Assembly (NCBI GenBank): GCA_001914705.1
Contig: MNDB01000043.1
Location: forward strand, 1 to 12,504
Length of the DNA: 12,504 bases
Direction of reading: 5' to 3'
Source: Actinobacteria bacterium 13_2_20CM_68_14
GTDB lineage: Bacteria > Actinomycetota > Thermoleophilia > Gaiellales > Gaiellaceae
The notes under the pieces were generated by a model. That model was given only the letters and a program-made list of their open reading frames with translations. It did no database searches and had not been told where the DNA came from. Both the position numbers and the translations under genes were made by a program. This document shows, one piece after another, positions 1 to 6,287 of the stretch. Position 1 is the first letter of the stretch, and each line of letters opens with the position of its first letter.

Positions 1-384
1 CTGGGAGCTCCGACGGATCGCTTCGGGCGCCTGCTCTACCTCGACACTTTGAACGCGCCCGCCTACGGGCGCGGCTGGCGACGCGAGAATTCGTTCGTCA
101 CCCACAAGGGCACAGGTGTCTTCTGCTACGGCTTCTACCGCCATGACCCGACGGGCGGCGGCTATGTCGCGCCCCCGAACTGGCCGCGCCACCACCGCCG
201 CGGTCCTGGAGTCGGGAAGCGCTACCGGCTGACCGTGCCAGGCCCGGGTGTCACGCCCGACATCAGCTGGGAGGGACCGGGGCTGCACCCCTACGACCCG
301 AAGAACCCGGATGACGTCGCCTACGAGCAGGCGGGGAACGCGATTCTCGACTCGTACCGCGACCGGCTCTGCCGGCAGCACTAG
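1..384 (+). CDS. 3' end of an unrecognised, probably secreted protein (5'-truncated)
   Basis: The frame is open from base 1 to a TAG at 382-384, giving 127 visible residues; the true start lies left of the window, although an internal TTG occurs at 49. I do not recognise the family. The fragment is rich in Gly, Pro, Arg and aromatic residues and low in long hydrophobic stretches, with no membrane segment. It has a compact C-terminal part with the pattern RYRLTVPGPGVTPD, then SWEGPGLHPYDP, and ends DRLCRQH. Two cysteines (in VFCYG and at LCRQH) would suit a disulphide in an exported domain, but that is a guess. Its stop codon lies inside the left end of the 14-bp inverted repeat that borders the next gene. 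It is convergent with the DipZ-like gene. Codon use and the continuous frame support it as a real gene; function is unknown. Confidence 0.6.
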   Translation: MGAPTDRFGRLLYLDTLNAPAYGRGWRRENSFVTHKGTGVFCYGFYRHDPTGGGYVAPPNWPRHHRRGPGVGKRYRLTVPGPGVTPDISWEGPGLHPYDPKNPDDVAYEQAGNAILDSYRDRLCRQH

Positions 385-548
385 GAGGGCTTGGTGGAAC
401 GCCGCTCGTCGTCGGGGTGCGATGGTCGTTCGGAGGCAAGGACGCAGGGAGCGTCAATAGCCAAAGCTATTGGCGCGACTGAGGACGCAGCCTCCGGGCG
501 AGCAGCGCGGCCCGACGGCACAGACTGTGTTTCGCCAAGCCCTCCTAG
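381..548. repeat. 168-bp concentric imperfect palindrome with perfect 14-bp ends
   Basis: CTAGGAGGGCTTGG at 381-394 is the exact reverse complement of 535-548. Inside it, nested about the same centre (463-465), are three further paired blocks: 410-416 with 511-517 (CGTCGGG), 431-437 with 490-496 (CGGAGGC), and 451-461 with 466-476 (11 bp, one G-T wobble, loop CAAA). GGACGCAG occurs as a direct repeat at 440-447 and 483-490. The stop codons of both convergent flanking genes (TAG at 382-384 and, on the minus strand, at 545-547) lie in the terminal repeats. Each end carries the palindromic tetramer CTAG, which could be part of the repeat or a target duplication. Candidates are a non-autonomous foldback/MITE-like element or a long two-way transcription terminator. 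No coding sequence fits inside it, and there is no clear U-tract. Confidence 0.7.
451..476. other. central hairpin of the palindrome
   Basis: GCGTCAATAGC, loop CAAA, GCTATTGGCGC: 11 bp with a single T-G wobble. It is the apex of the 168-bp palindrome and the strongest local stem in the gap between the convergent genes. It could fold on either strand, so it may stop transcription from both sides, but neither side is followed by a run of T. Confidence 0.55.
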
Positions 549-1555
549 CCGAACGTGAAGGCGTAGGCCTCGACACCTGCGTCGAGGAACGTGATCTCGA
601 ACGTGCGGTCGGCGATTGGGCCGGGCTGCCGTATCAACTGATAGAGCCGCTGCTCGCCGACTGAGCCGTTGCCTTGCTCGTCGACGTCGCCGCCGTGCGC
701 CGCTTTCGGTGGCTGCCCGTCGACGAGCACCCGAAAGCGCGCGGAGCTTCCCTTCGCTGCAGGCCCCATGACGAGATTGAGATCACGTGCGTGGAAGCGG
801 TAGACGATCGACCCGTCGGCTTCGTTCAGCCGCGTGGCCTCTCTCCCCACCGTCCAGTCACCGGGCAGGGCCCAGTGGTTGAGTCTCAGCTCGTCGGGAG
901 CGCTGTAGACCTGAGGCTCGTTCGGCACTACACCACCGGGAGACGCGAAGTTCTCGGTGCGCTCGTAGCCGACGTAGTTTTCCGGCGACTTCAGGCTGCC
1001 CCAATCGGCGGCGGCTTCGATCCCACCGGCATCGACCGAGACGAGGTCATGACCGACGCCGCTCTGGCCGGCCTCGGTGAGCAGGCGTTGAATGACCATT
1101 TCCGACTCTTCGTATGCGCCCTCGCCGAAGTGATGGTGACGAATATGACCCTCGGCGTCTACGAAGTAGAGGGCAGGCCAGTATGCGTTGTCGAACGCCT
1201 GCCAGATCGCAAAGTCGCTGTCGATGGCGATCGGGTACTCGAGGTGCATCTCCTGCACGGCCCGGCGGACATTGTCGACGTCTTGCTCGAAGGAGAACTC
1301 CGGCGTGTGGGCGCCGATCGTCACCAAGCCCTGATCCTTGTATCGCTCTGCCCAGGCGCGGACGTAGGGAAGCTGACGTAGCCAGTTGATGCACGTATAG
1401 GTGCAGAAGTTGATCACGACGGCGTTGCCGCGTAGCTCGGCGGGTGTCAGCGGTGGCGAATTGAGCCATCCGGTTGCGCCGCCGAGCGGCGGCAACTCGC
1501 CCTCGACTGGGAGGGCCGCTGCCCCGGTGGCGAAAAAGCCGGTGAGCCGGTTCAC
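545..1555 (-). CDS. DipZ-like thioredoxin-fold protein with C-terminal beta domain
   Basis: A 336-residue protein from a GTG at 1555; this is the only plausible start upstream of the conserved part, though its SD-like sequence is weak. Residues about 40-170 form a redoxin/TlpA-like thioredoxin fold: VVINF, then C51-TYT-C55-INW, the HTPEF strand, IAIDSD, WPALYFVD with the cis-Pro, and HHHFGEG. Residues about 195-336 match the beta-rich domain that follows the thioredoxin domain in DipZ-type proteins and end in the typical AFTFG. DipZ proteins carry CxxC (CINC); here the second Cys is Trp and the preceding position is Cys, giving CxxxC, the only two cysteines. No signal peptide or membrane segment is evident, so the CcdA-like half of DipZ is absent and the protein is probably cytoplasmic. 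It is last in the epoxide hydrolase/Bax inhibitor run. Likely a thiol oxidoreductase or peroxide-sensing protein; substrate unknown. Confidence 0.88.
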   Translation of the reverse strand: MNRLTGFFATGAAALPVEGELPPLGGATGWLNSPPLTPAELRGNAVVINFCTYTCINWLRQLPYVRAWAERYKDQGLVTIGAHTPEFSFEQDVDNVRRAVQEMHLEYPIAIDSDFAIWQAFDNAYWPALYFVDAEGHIRHHHFGEGAYEESEMVIQRLLTEAGQSGVGHDLVSVDAGGIEAAADWGSLKSPENYVGYERTENFASPGGVVPNEPQVYSAPDELRLNHWALPGDWTVGREATRLNEADGSIVYRFHARDLNLVMGPAAKGSSARFRVLVDGQPPKAAHGGDVDEQGNGSVGEQRLYQLIRQPGPIADRTFEITFLDAGVEAYAFTFG

Positions 1556-1650
1556 TTGGCGCCACCGTCGACCTGGCCGAGGACGCCGAAGGAGCTGCTG
1601 GGCGCGGGTCCCGGCGGCTGCTGCCTCTCGGTCTGGGTAGGAGACACCGG

Positions 1651-2301
1651 CTAGTCCCGATTGAAGAGCGAGAGCAGGAGCAGGAAGACGTTGAGGACGT
1701 CGAGGAAGATCGAGGCGGCGAGCAGCGGTGCGGCACGAATGTCCTGCGTCCGCCTCAGGCGCTGGAAGTCGAATGCCGTGAACCCGGCGAAGATCACCAG
1801 ACCGGCGATCGAGTAGATCAGCGCGCCATTGGGGATTCGCACGAAGATGGTCACGATCCCGAAGACGATCAGGGCGAGGAGCGCCCAGAAGCACGCTCGG
1901 GCGACGCCCGAGAGGTCGCGACGCGTGGCGTACCCAGCCGCGCCGAAGCCCGCGATGAAGAGTGCGGTCGCCCCTCCCGCCTGCCAGACCGATTGCGGGT
2001 TCGTCGAGGCGTAGTAGGCAATCGTCGGCGCGGTTCCCAGCCCGATTAGGACGCCGAAGCCGAAGAGCAGGCCAATCGCGAGCTGCTCGGAGCGCCTGGC
2101 GGCGAAGTTGAGGCCGATCAAGAGCCCGAAGCTCGCGATGAACGCCGCGAAGCCCCACCCGTAGGACAGGTCCCGACCAAGATAGGCACCGAGTGCGAAC
2201 AGCCCCGCGGTGACCGCCACGAGGCCCATCGTCTGGCCGAAGAGCGCGCGCGCCTGGTCGCGCGCGACCGCAGGTTGAAGAGCTGTGTCGACGGAGCTCA
2301 C
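1651..2301 (-). CDS. Bax inhibitor-1/YccA-YetJ family integral membrane protein
   Basis: 216 residues, the usual length for bacterial TMBIM proteins. About seven hydrophobic segments are visible (near residues 24-42, 46-66, 74-97, 106-123, 135-153, 158-177 and 190-212). The two aspartates that form the pH-sensing di-aspartyl latch in Bacillus YetJ appear to be present as D178 (FTAFDFQRL) and D201 (SIFLDVLNVF), in the last two membrane segments with near-identical spacing. Family role: membrane calcium leak and protection against stress; in bacteria the physiological role is unclear. The GTG start at 2301 is preceded by GGGAGG with a 5-nt spacer, which fixes it. The gene sits 31 nt after epoxide hydrolase B and 95 nt before the DipZ-like gene on the same strand, so co-transcription is likely. 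Confidence 0.92.
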   Translation of the reverse strand: MSSVDTALQPAVARDQARALFGQTMGLVAVTAGLFALGAYLGRDLSYGWGFAAFIASFGLLIGLNFAARRSEQLAIGLLFGFGVLIGLGTAPTIAYYASTNPQSVWQAGGATALFIAGFGAAGYATRRDLSGVARACFWALLALIVFGIVTIFVRIPNGALIYSIAGLVIFAGFTAFDFQRLRRTQDIRAAPLLAASIFLDVLNVFLLLLSLFNRD

Positions 2302-2332
2302 TTGACCCTCCCTTGTTGCTCGGGTTTGCCGG

Positions 2333-3532
2333 CTACCGCAGCGATCTGAAGGCTGCTCGGACCTCCTTGGAGAAGAGCCCCGGCTCCTCCCAGGCGGCGA
2401 AGTGGCCGCCCCTGTCGGCCTCGTTGAAGTAGGTGACGTTGGGGTATCCCGCTTCGACCCAGCTGCGCGGGGCGCGGAAGATCTCGCCGGGGAACTGGGT
2501 GAATCCGACCGGGAGCGAGACCGGCGGAGGAGCCTGGCCTGCGGCGAGGGCCGCAGCTTGCGCTTGTCCGTTCTCCCAGTACGACCGCGCCGCCGAGGCC
2601 CCGGTGCCCGTCAGCCAGTACAGCGTGATGTTGTCGAGGATGTGGTCCCGCGTGAGATTGCCCGAGGGCTGCCCGTCGACAAAGGCGCTGGAGATCTTGT
2701 AGTAGGCGTCAGTGTCGTGGTCGAGCATCCAGGCCGCCAGGGACACCGGTGAATCCAGCAGGGCGTAGCCGATCGTCTGTGGCCGCGTGGCCTGCTCCAG
2801 GAAGTAGCCAAAGCCGCTCGTCTTGAAGGTGTTGATCTGCTCGAGCGCGGCGCGTTCCTCCTCGGATTCCGACGGCATGGGGCCGCCGGCCAGCGTCGTC
2901 ACGAGCAAGTTCGTGTGGATGCCGAGCAGCCCCTCGGGTCCCTGGCGGCCCATCTGGTCGGTGACGGAGGCGCCCACGTCGCCGCCCTGGGCGACGTAGC
3001 GCGTGTAGCCGAGGCGGCGCATCAGCTCCGCCCACGCCTGCGCGATGCGGCCGACGTTCCAGCCGAGCTCCTTCGGCTCGCCGGAGAAGCCGTAGCCGGG
3101 CAGGGACGGCACCACGAGGTGGAACGCGTCCTCGGCGTCACCGCCGTGTGCGGTCGGGTCGGTCAGCGGCCCGATGGCCTCGAGCAGCTCGATGACCGAG
3201 CCGGGCCAGCCGTGCGTCATGATCAGCGGCAACGCGTTCTCGTGAGCCGACTTGACGTGGATGAAGTGGATGTCTACGCCGTCGATCTCGGTCGTGAACT
3301 GCGGCAGGGCGTTGAGCCTCGCCTCGGCCTTGCGCCAGTCGTAATCGGTCACCCAGTAGCGGGCGAGCTTCTGCAGCGGGGCCAACTGCACGCCCTGCGA
3401 CCGATCACTGACCAGCTCCGTGGAGGGCCACCGCGTCGCGGTGATGCGGCGGCGCAGCTCGGTGAGCTCGTCATCGGAAATCTCGAAGTGGAAGGGACGG
3501 ATGCCGGTGGCGGTCTCGGCGGTGGTGCTCAT
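2333..3532 (-). CDS. mEH-type epoxide hydrolase B (alpha/beta hydrolase with EHN domain)
   Basis: 399 residues. An epoxide hydrolase N-terminal domain (about 10-115, with IRPF, ATRWP, YW..DYDWR) precedes the alpha/beta hydrolase core. Visible catalytic elements: oxyanion motif HGWPGS (107-112), nucleophile D185 in GGDVG, acid E350 in FPGEIFRAPRSW, and base H377 in GGHFAAWEEP. E350 to H377 is 27 residues, the same as E404-H431 in mammalian microsomal epoxide hydrolase, and Y318 matches its Y374. These enzymes open epoxides to vicinal diols through an ester intermediate. The residue after the nucleophile is Val, whereas the upstream paralogue and most relatives have Trp, so substrate range may differ. 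The ATG overlaps the upstream stop (ATGA), with GGGAGG 5 nt before it. Well over half its residues match the upstream gene by eye: a tandem duplication. Confidence 0.94.
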   Translation of the reverse strand: MSTTAETATGIRPFHFEISDDELTELRRRITATRWPSTELVSDRSQGVQLAPLQKLARYWVTDYDWRKAEARLNALPQFTTEIDGVDIHFIHVKSAHENALPLIMTHGWPGSVIELLEAIGPLTDPTAHGGDAEDAFHLVVPSLPGYGFSGEPKELGWNVGRIAQAWAELMRRLGYTRYVAQGGDVGASVTDQMGRQGPEGLLGIHTNLLVTTLAGGPMPSESEEERAALEQINTFKTSGFGYFLEQATRPQTIGYALLDSPVSLAAWMLDHDTDAYYKISSAFVDGQPSGNLTRDHILDNITLYWLTGTGASAARSYWENGQAQAAALAAGQAPPPVSLPVGFTQFPGEIFRAPRSWVEAGYPNVTYFNEADRGGHFAAWEEPGLFSKEVRAAFRSLR

Positions 3533-4749
3533 GACGACCTCCCTTGGTCTTTAGTGGTTCGCAGCGGACGAAACGCCGCGCGCAGTTCCTGGGTGAAGAG
3601 CTCGGGCTCCTGCCAGGCGGCGAAGTGGTTGCCCTCGTCGACCTCGTTGAAGTAGATGAGCTTCGGGTAGGCCTGCTCGGTCCAGCTCCGCGGCGCCCGA
3701 TAGAGCTCCCGAGGGAAGACACTTACGGCAGCCGGAACCGAGACGCCCTTGACGTCGAAGAAGCCGAGCGTGTTCTCCCAGTAGAGGCGACCCGACGAAA
3801 TCCCAGTGTTCGTCACCCAGGTAAGGGTGATGTTGTCTAGGACCTCGTCTGGCGTGAGGCTGCCGACGGGGTCGCCGTCGAAGGCGCGTGCGATGTCCTC
3901 GTAGCTGCGCGCGTCATGGTCGAGCATCCAGGCGGCGAGCGCGACGGGCGAATCCGCGAGCCCGTACAGCGTCTGCGGGCGCAAATTCATCTCGGTCGCG
4001 TAGCCGATGCCCTTCGTGTAGAGGAAGTTCAGCTGCTCCCACGCCCGGCTCTCGTCGGCTGACAGACCAGACGGCTCCTGGACGGACCCGAGCGTCTTCG
4101 AGATCTCGGGCGGGACCGTGCCGGGCATGTTGGAGTGAATCCCCATCAACTCCGGAGGAGCCTTTGCCCCCATCACGTCCGTGATCTGCGCGCCCCAATC
4201 GCCGCCCTGTGCGACGAAGTGCGTGTATCCGAGGCGCCTCATCAGCGCGATCCAAGCATCCGCGATGTGGACGGGGTCCCAGCCGGGAGCCGTCGGTTTC
4301 CCCGAAAACCCGTAGCCCGGTATCGATGGAACCACTATGTCGAACGCGTCCCCCGCGTCGCCGCCGTGTGCCGTCGGGTCGCTGAGAGTGCCGATGACGT
4401 TCAGCATCTCGATGATCGAGCCCGGCCAGCCGTGCGTGATGATGAGCGGCAAGGCGTTCTCGTGCGGCGACTTGACGTGGATGAAGTGGATGTCGAGGCC
4501 GTCGATCTCCGTTATGAAGTGCGGGAAGGCGCTCAGCCGGGCCTCGACCCGGCCGAAGTCGTAGTCGCTGCCCCAGTAACGCGCGAGCTCCTGAATCGTC
4601 GCCAGCTGCACGCCCTGGGTCTCGTCTGCGACGGTCTCCTTTTCGGGCCACCGCGTCGCGGCGATGCGCTTACGGAGGTCGACAAGATCCTCTTCCAGCA
4701 CCTCGACGCTGAACGGACGGATCTCGGTTGTGCTTTCGATCGTTGCCAA
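3529..4749 (-). CDS. mEH-type epoxide hydrolase A (tandem paralogue)
   Basis: 406 residues from a TTG at 4749. I chose this start because GGAGG lies 5 nt upstream and the resulting N-terminus (MATIESTTEIRPF) lines up with the paralogue downstream (MSTTAETATGIRPF). An ATG at 4776 adding nine residues, with GAGG upstream, is the alternative; the frame continues to 4875 but that part shows no conservation. EHN domain about 9-115; HGWPGS (107-112); nucleophile D184 in the canonical GGDWG; acid E348 (FPRELYRAPRSW); base H375 (GNHFAAWQEP); lid Tyr probably Y323. The acid-base spacing of 27 fits microsomal epoxide hydrolase. All catalytic residues are present, so it should be active on organic epoxides, for example from lipid oxidation or xenobiotics. 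It is first of four same-strand genes, and its stop overlaps the next start by 4 nt. Confidence 0.94.
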   Translation of the reverse strand: MATIESTTEIRPFSVEVLEEDLVDLRKRIAATRWPEKETVADETQGVQLATIQELARYWGSDYDFGRVEARLSAFPHFITEIDGLDIHFIHVKSPHENALPLIITHGWPGSIIEMLNVIGTLSDPTAHGGDAGDAFDIVVPSIPGYGFSGKPTAPGWDPVHIADAWIALMRRLGYTHFVAQGGDWGAQITDVMGAKAPPELMGIHSNMPGTVPPEISKTLGSVQEPSGLSADESRAWEQLNFLYTKGIGYATEMNLRPQTLYGLADSPVALAAWMLDHDARSYEDIARAFDGDPVGSLTPDEVLDNITLTWVTNTGISSGRLYWENTLGFFDVKGVSVPAAVSVFPRELYRAPRSWTEQAYPKLIYFNEVDEGNHFAAWQEPELFTQELRAAFRPLRTTKDQGRSS

Positions 4750-4754
4750 ATCGA

Positions 4755-4759
4755 CCTCC
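4755..4759 (-). promoter_or_regulatory. ribosome binding site deciding the TTG start of epoxide hydrolase A
   Basis: On the minus strand GGAGG is followed by 5 nt (TCGAT) and the TTG at 4749. Agreement of the N-terminus with the downstream paralogue supports this over the ATG at 4776. Confidence 0.6.
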
Positions 4760-4784
4760 GTTTCTGGTCGTCGCATGCACCGAC

Positions 4785-4797
4785 CTCGATCATCGAG
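4785..4797. promoter_or_regulatory. 13-bp perfect dyad upstream of epoxide hydrolase A
   Basis: CTCGAT-C-ATCGAG is a perfect 6-1-6 inverted repeat. It begins 36 nt upstream of the TTG start of epoxide hydrolase A and 9 nt upstream of the alternative ATG. Its size and place would suit a repressor operator, but a repeat of this length also arises by chance in GC-rich DNA. No regulator can be assigned. Confidence 0.25.
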
Positions 4798-4921
4798 ATC
4801 GCGCGTCAGGAGAACGCGGCGACGACGCAAGGCGACCCTTTCAAAGGCGCAAGTACCGGTCAAGCGGTCGAACAAGATCGCAACAAATGGGTCCGTCTAC
4901 CGTTGCCGACTTCCGCGGGAG

Positions 4922-5608
4922 TCAACCTCCGGCGTGGTGTGCGAGCGGCAGCGAGAAGCCGAAGCGCGCTTCGTCGCCTGGCCCATCGGCGACCCACACC
5001 CGGCCGCGCTGTAGCTCGGCGAGGCGGCGTACTTTGTAGAGCTCGAGCCCGGTCGTCAGTCCGGTCCGAGGCCGGAGCGGCGAGAAGCGGTCGAAGGCGA
5101 CCGCTTGCTCGTCGGCCTCGACGGCGCCGCCGTGGTCCCCGACCTCGAACTCGACGAAGCCGCCGGTGCGGCGGATACGCAGCGTCGCGCCGGCGTTGGC
5201 TGCACGGAGGCGTGCGTTCTCGAGCAGGGTCGAGAGCATCGAGCCCGCGTACTCGGGGTCGGCTAGGAGCTCCGTGTCGTGGCTTCCATCGTCGGCCTCG
5301 AGCGCAACGATCGTCCCGCGATCTCGCGCCAGCGCAATGGCTTCGTCGGCGAGCGTCCCGGCCTGCATCGGCACGGGCGCCAGATAGAGGACGTTCGCGT
5401 CGAGCGCGTAGACCGTGAGCAGGTCGTCGACGATGCGGGCCAGGTCGGCCGCGGCCTCCTTGATCCGTTGCGGCGCCTCCGAGAGGGTTTCGGCGTCCTG
5501 CCGCAGCTCGAGCAGGTCGGCGTAGCCGGCGATCAGCGCGAGCGGGCTACGGAGGCCGTTCGAGAGTCTCGCCAGCGCCTCGGCTGCGGGAGCAACGGGG
5601 TCGCTCAC
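4922..5608 (-). CDS. degenerate, soluble histidine-kinase-like protein lacking the phospho-acceptor His
   Basis: 228 residues, no membrane segment. The N-terminus is a HisKA-like helix whose H-box reads LSNGLRSPLALIAGYADLLE (15-34). Where active kinases have SHELRTP, this has SNGLRSP, so N17 replaces the histidine. A second helix (about 45-70, ending DDLLTVYAL) completes a dimerisation hairpin. The ATPase-like half follows: N-box LLENARL (N131), G1-like VGDHGGAV (157-163), F-box-like FDRF (172-175), G2-like TGLTTGLELYKVRRL (182-196), and a final RFGFSLPL. The nucleotide pocket looks partly kept. The GTG start overlaps the regulator stop (GTGA), so the two are translationally coupled. It probably acts as a binding partner, allosteric switch or phosphatase-like protein for the regulator; autophosphorylation on the usual histidine is not possible. 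It could also be a simple ATP sensor. Confidence 0.8.
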   Translation of the reverse strand: MSDPVAPAAEALARLSNGLRSPLALIAGYADLLELRQDAETLSEAPQRIKEAAADLARIVDDLLTVYALDANVLYLAPVPMQAGTLADEAIALARDRGTIVALEADDGSHDTELLADPEYAGSMLSTLLENARLRAANAGATLRIRRTGGFVEFEVGDHGGAVEADEQAVAFDRFSPLRPRTGLTTGLELYKVRRLAELQRGRVWVADGPGDEARFGFSLPLAHHAGG

Positions 5609-6183
5609 AGGAGCAGCAGCCCGAGCCCGCGCGCTGCCGCGAAGGCATCGCCCCGCCGGCTGACCCCGAGCTTCGCGCAGCTGCGCGCGAGCAGCGTCTT
5701 CACCGTCTGGTCGCCGATCTCGAGCTCGTGCGCGATCTCGCGATTCGTCGCCCCACGCCCGACCAGGCGTAGGACATCCTGCTCGCGCCGGGTGAGCGCG
5801 CTCTTGCCGGCCGGCCGCCTGGGATGGCCTGCGTCGAACGATGACTCGCCTCGCACGACGGCTCGCAGAGCGGTCACGAGCGCCCTGACGCTGCCGGTTG
5901 CCAGGACGGTTCCCTGCGCGCCGGCCTCGCGCGCGTTCTCGTTGAAGGCGCGCTCGGGGGTGGAGGAGATCAAGACGACGGGCACAGAGACGCCTCGCGC
6001 GCGGAGCTCGCCCAGGAGCTCCAGGCCGGTCGCCTCGATCAGGAGCACGCCGGGCTCGAGCTCGGCGGCGAGCCGAGCCGTTTCTTCGGCGCTCGCGGCT
6101 TCGCCCGCGACGCGAAGCTCGGTTTGGGCCAGTGCAAGCCTCACCCAGGCGCGCAGCGTCGATTGGTCTCCGGCGAGCAGCAC
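5605..6183 (-). CDS. LuxR/NarL-type response regulator with degenerate receiver
   Basis: 192 residues from GTG 6183. Residues 1-115 have the outline of a receiver domain and 127-190 form a clear LuxR/NarL helix-turn-helix (LTRREQDVLRLVGRGATNRE, then IAHELEIGDQTVKTLLARSC). The receiver has lost its chemistry: the acidic pair is GD (LLAGDQ, 2-7) instead of DD, the phospho-acceptor Asp is E50 (VLLIEATG), and the invariant Lys is A95 (TVLATGS). E50 may mimic a permanently phosphorylated state. GTG 6183 would leave almost nothing before the first strand, and has no SD. The frame stays open upstream to a TGA that directly precedes a CTG at 6234, so a non-standard upstream start is possible. The gene is followed by, and overlaps, the kinase-like partner. 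Its targets are unknown; autoregulation through the dyad at 6220-6241 is plausible. Confidence 0.85.
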   Translation of the reverse strand: MLLAGDQSTLRAWVRLALAQTELRVAGEAASAEETARLAAELEPGVLLIEATGLELLGELRARGVSVPVVLISSTPERAFNENAREAGAQGTVLATGSVRALVTALRAVVRGESSFDAGHPRRPAGKSALTRREQDVLRLVGRGATNREIAHELEIGDQTVKTLLARSCAKLGVSRRGDAFAAARGLGLLLL

Positions 6184-6219
6184 GCGACTCTGAGCAGGCG
6201 GCTCATCAACCGAGGGGGG

Positions 6220-6241
6220 CGATTGATCGCTCAGTCAATCG
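6220..6241. promoter_or_regulatory. dyad operator candidate at the regulator promoter
   Basis: CGATTGA (6220-6226) and TCAATCG (6235-6241) form a perfect 7-bp inverted repeat with an 8-nt centre. A second short dyad, GCGAT-TG-ATCGC (6219-6230), overlaps its left half. The site lies just downstream of the predicted -10 box, over the expected transcription start, where a bound protein would block initiation. NarL/LuxR-type proteins bind dyads of this size, so autoregulation is a reasonable inference. Confidence 0.4.
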
Positions 6242-6270
6242 ATCCTACTTCCCTCCTGGCGGGCCGCCAA
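6242..6270 (-). promoter_or_regulatory. predicted promoter of the degenerate regulator/kinase pair
   Basis: Minus strand: TTGGCG (-35, 6270-6265), a 17-nt spacer, then TAGGAT (-10, 6247-6242). Both hexamers resemble the housekeeping sigma-70 consensus and the spacing is ideal. The transcription start would fall near 6235, about 50 nt before the GTG at 6183 and close to the CTG at 6234. It lies in the 104-bp gap between the small secreted protein gene and the regulator. Confidence 0.4.
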
Positions 6271-6287
6271 ATCACCGGCCGACGGCG

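Larger units (their letters stand above)
4750..4921 (-). other. 172-bp gap ahead of the epoxide hydrolase operon
   Basis: This stretch separates the stop of the kinase-like gene from the first epoxide hydrolase and is the only sizeable gap in the minus-strand run, so a promoter is expected here. I find no good -35/-10 pair: a TTGACC occurs on the minus strand, but the hexamer 17 nt downstream (AAGGGT) is poor. It contains the 13-bp dyad at 4785-4797. It is unclear whether the operon starts here or continues from the regulator pair. Confidence 0.35.

Noticed and set aside
545..2158. One 537-residue minus-strand frame
   Set aside because: Only the part after the GTG at 1555 shows protein-family conservation; the upstream part is a shadow of the Bax-inhibitor gene in another frame, rich in Arg and without motifs.
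4830..4850. Promoter TTGACC-17-AAGGGT ahead of epoxide hydrolase A
   Set aside because: The -10 hexamer matches the consensus badly; kept only as a remark in the gap description.
4750..4875. N-terminal extension of epoxide hydrolase A
   Set aside because: The extra 42 residues have no counterpart in the paralogue, and the TTG at 4749 has a well-placed GGAGG.
4135..5418. 427-residue plus-strand frame
   Set aside because: Arg/Ser-rich, spans two unrelated minus-strand genes and the gap between them; typical antisense shadow of high-GC coding DNA.
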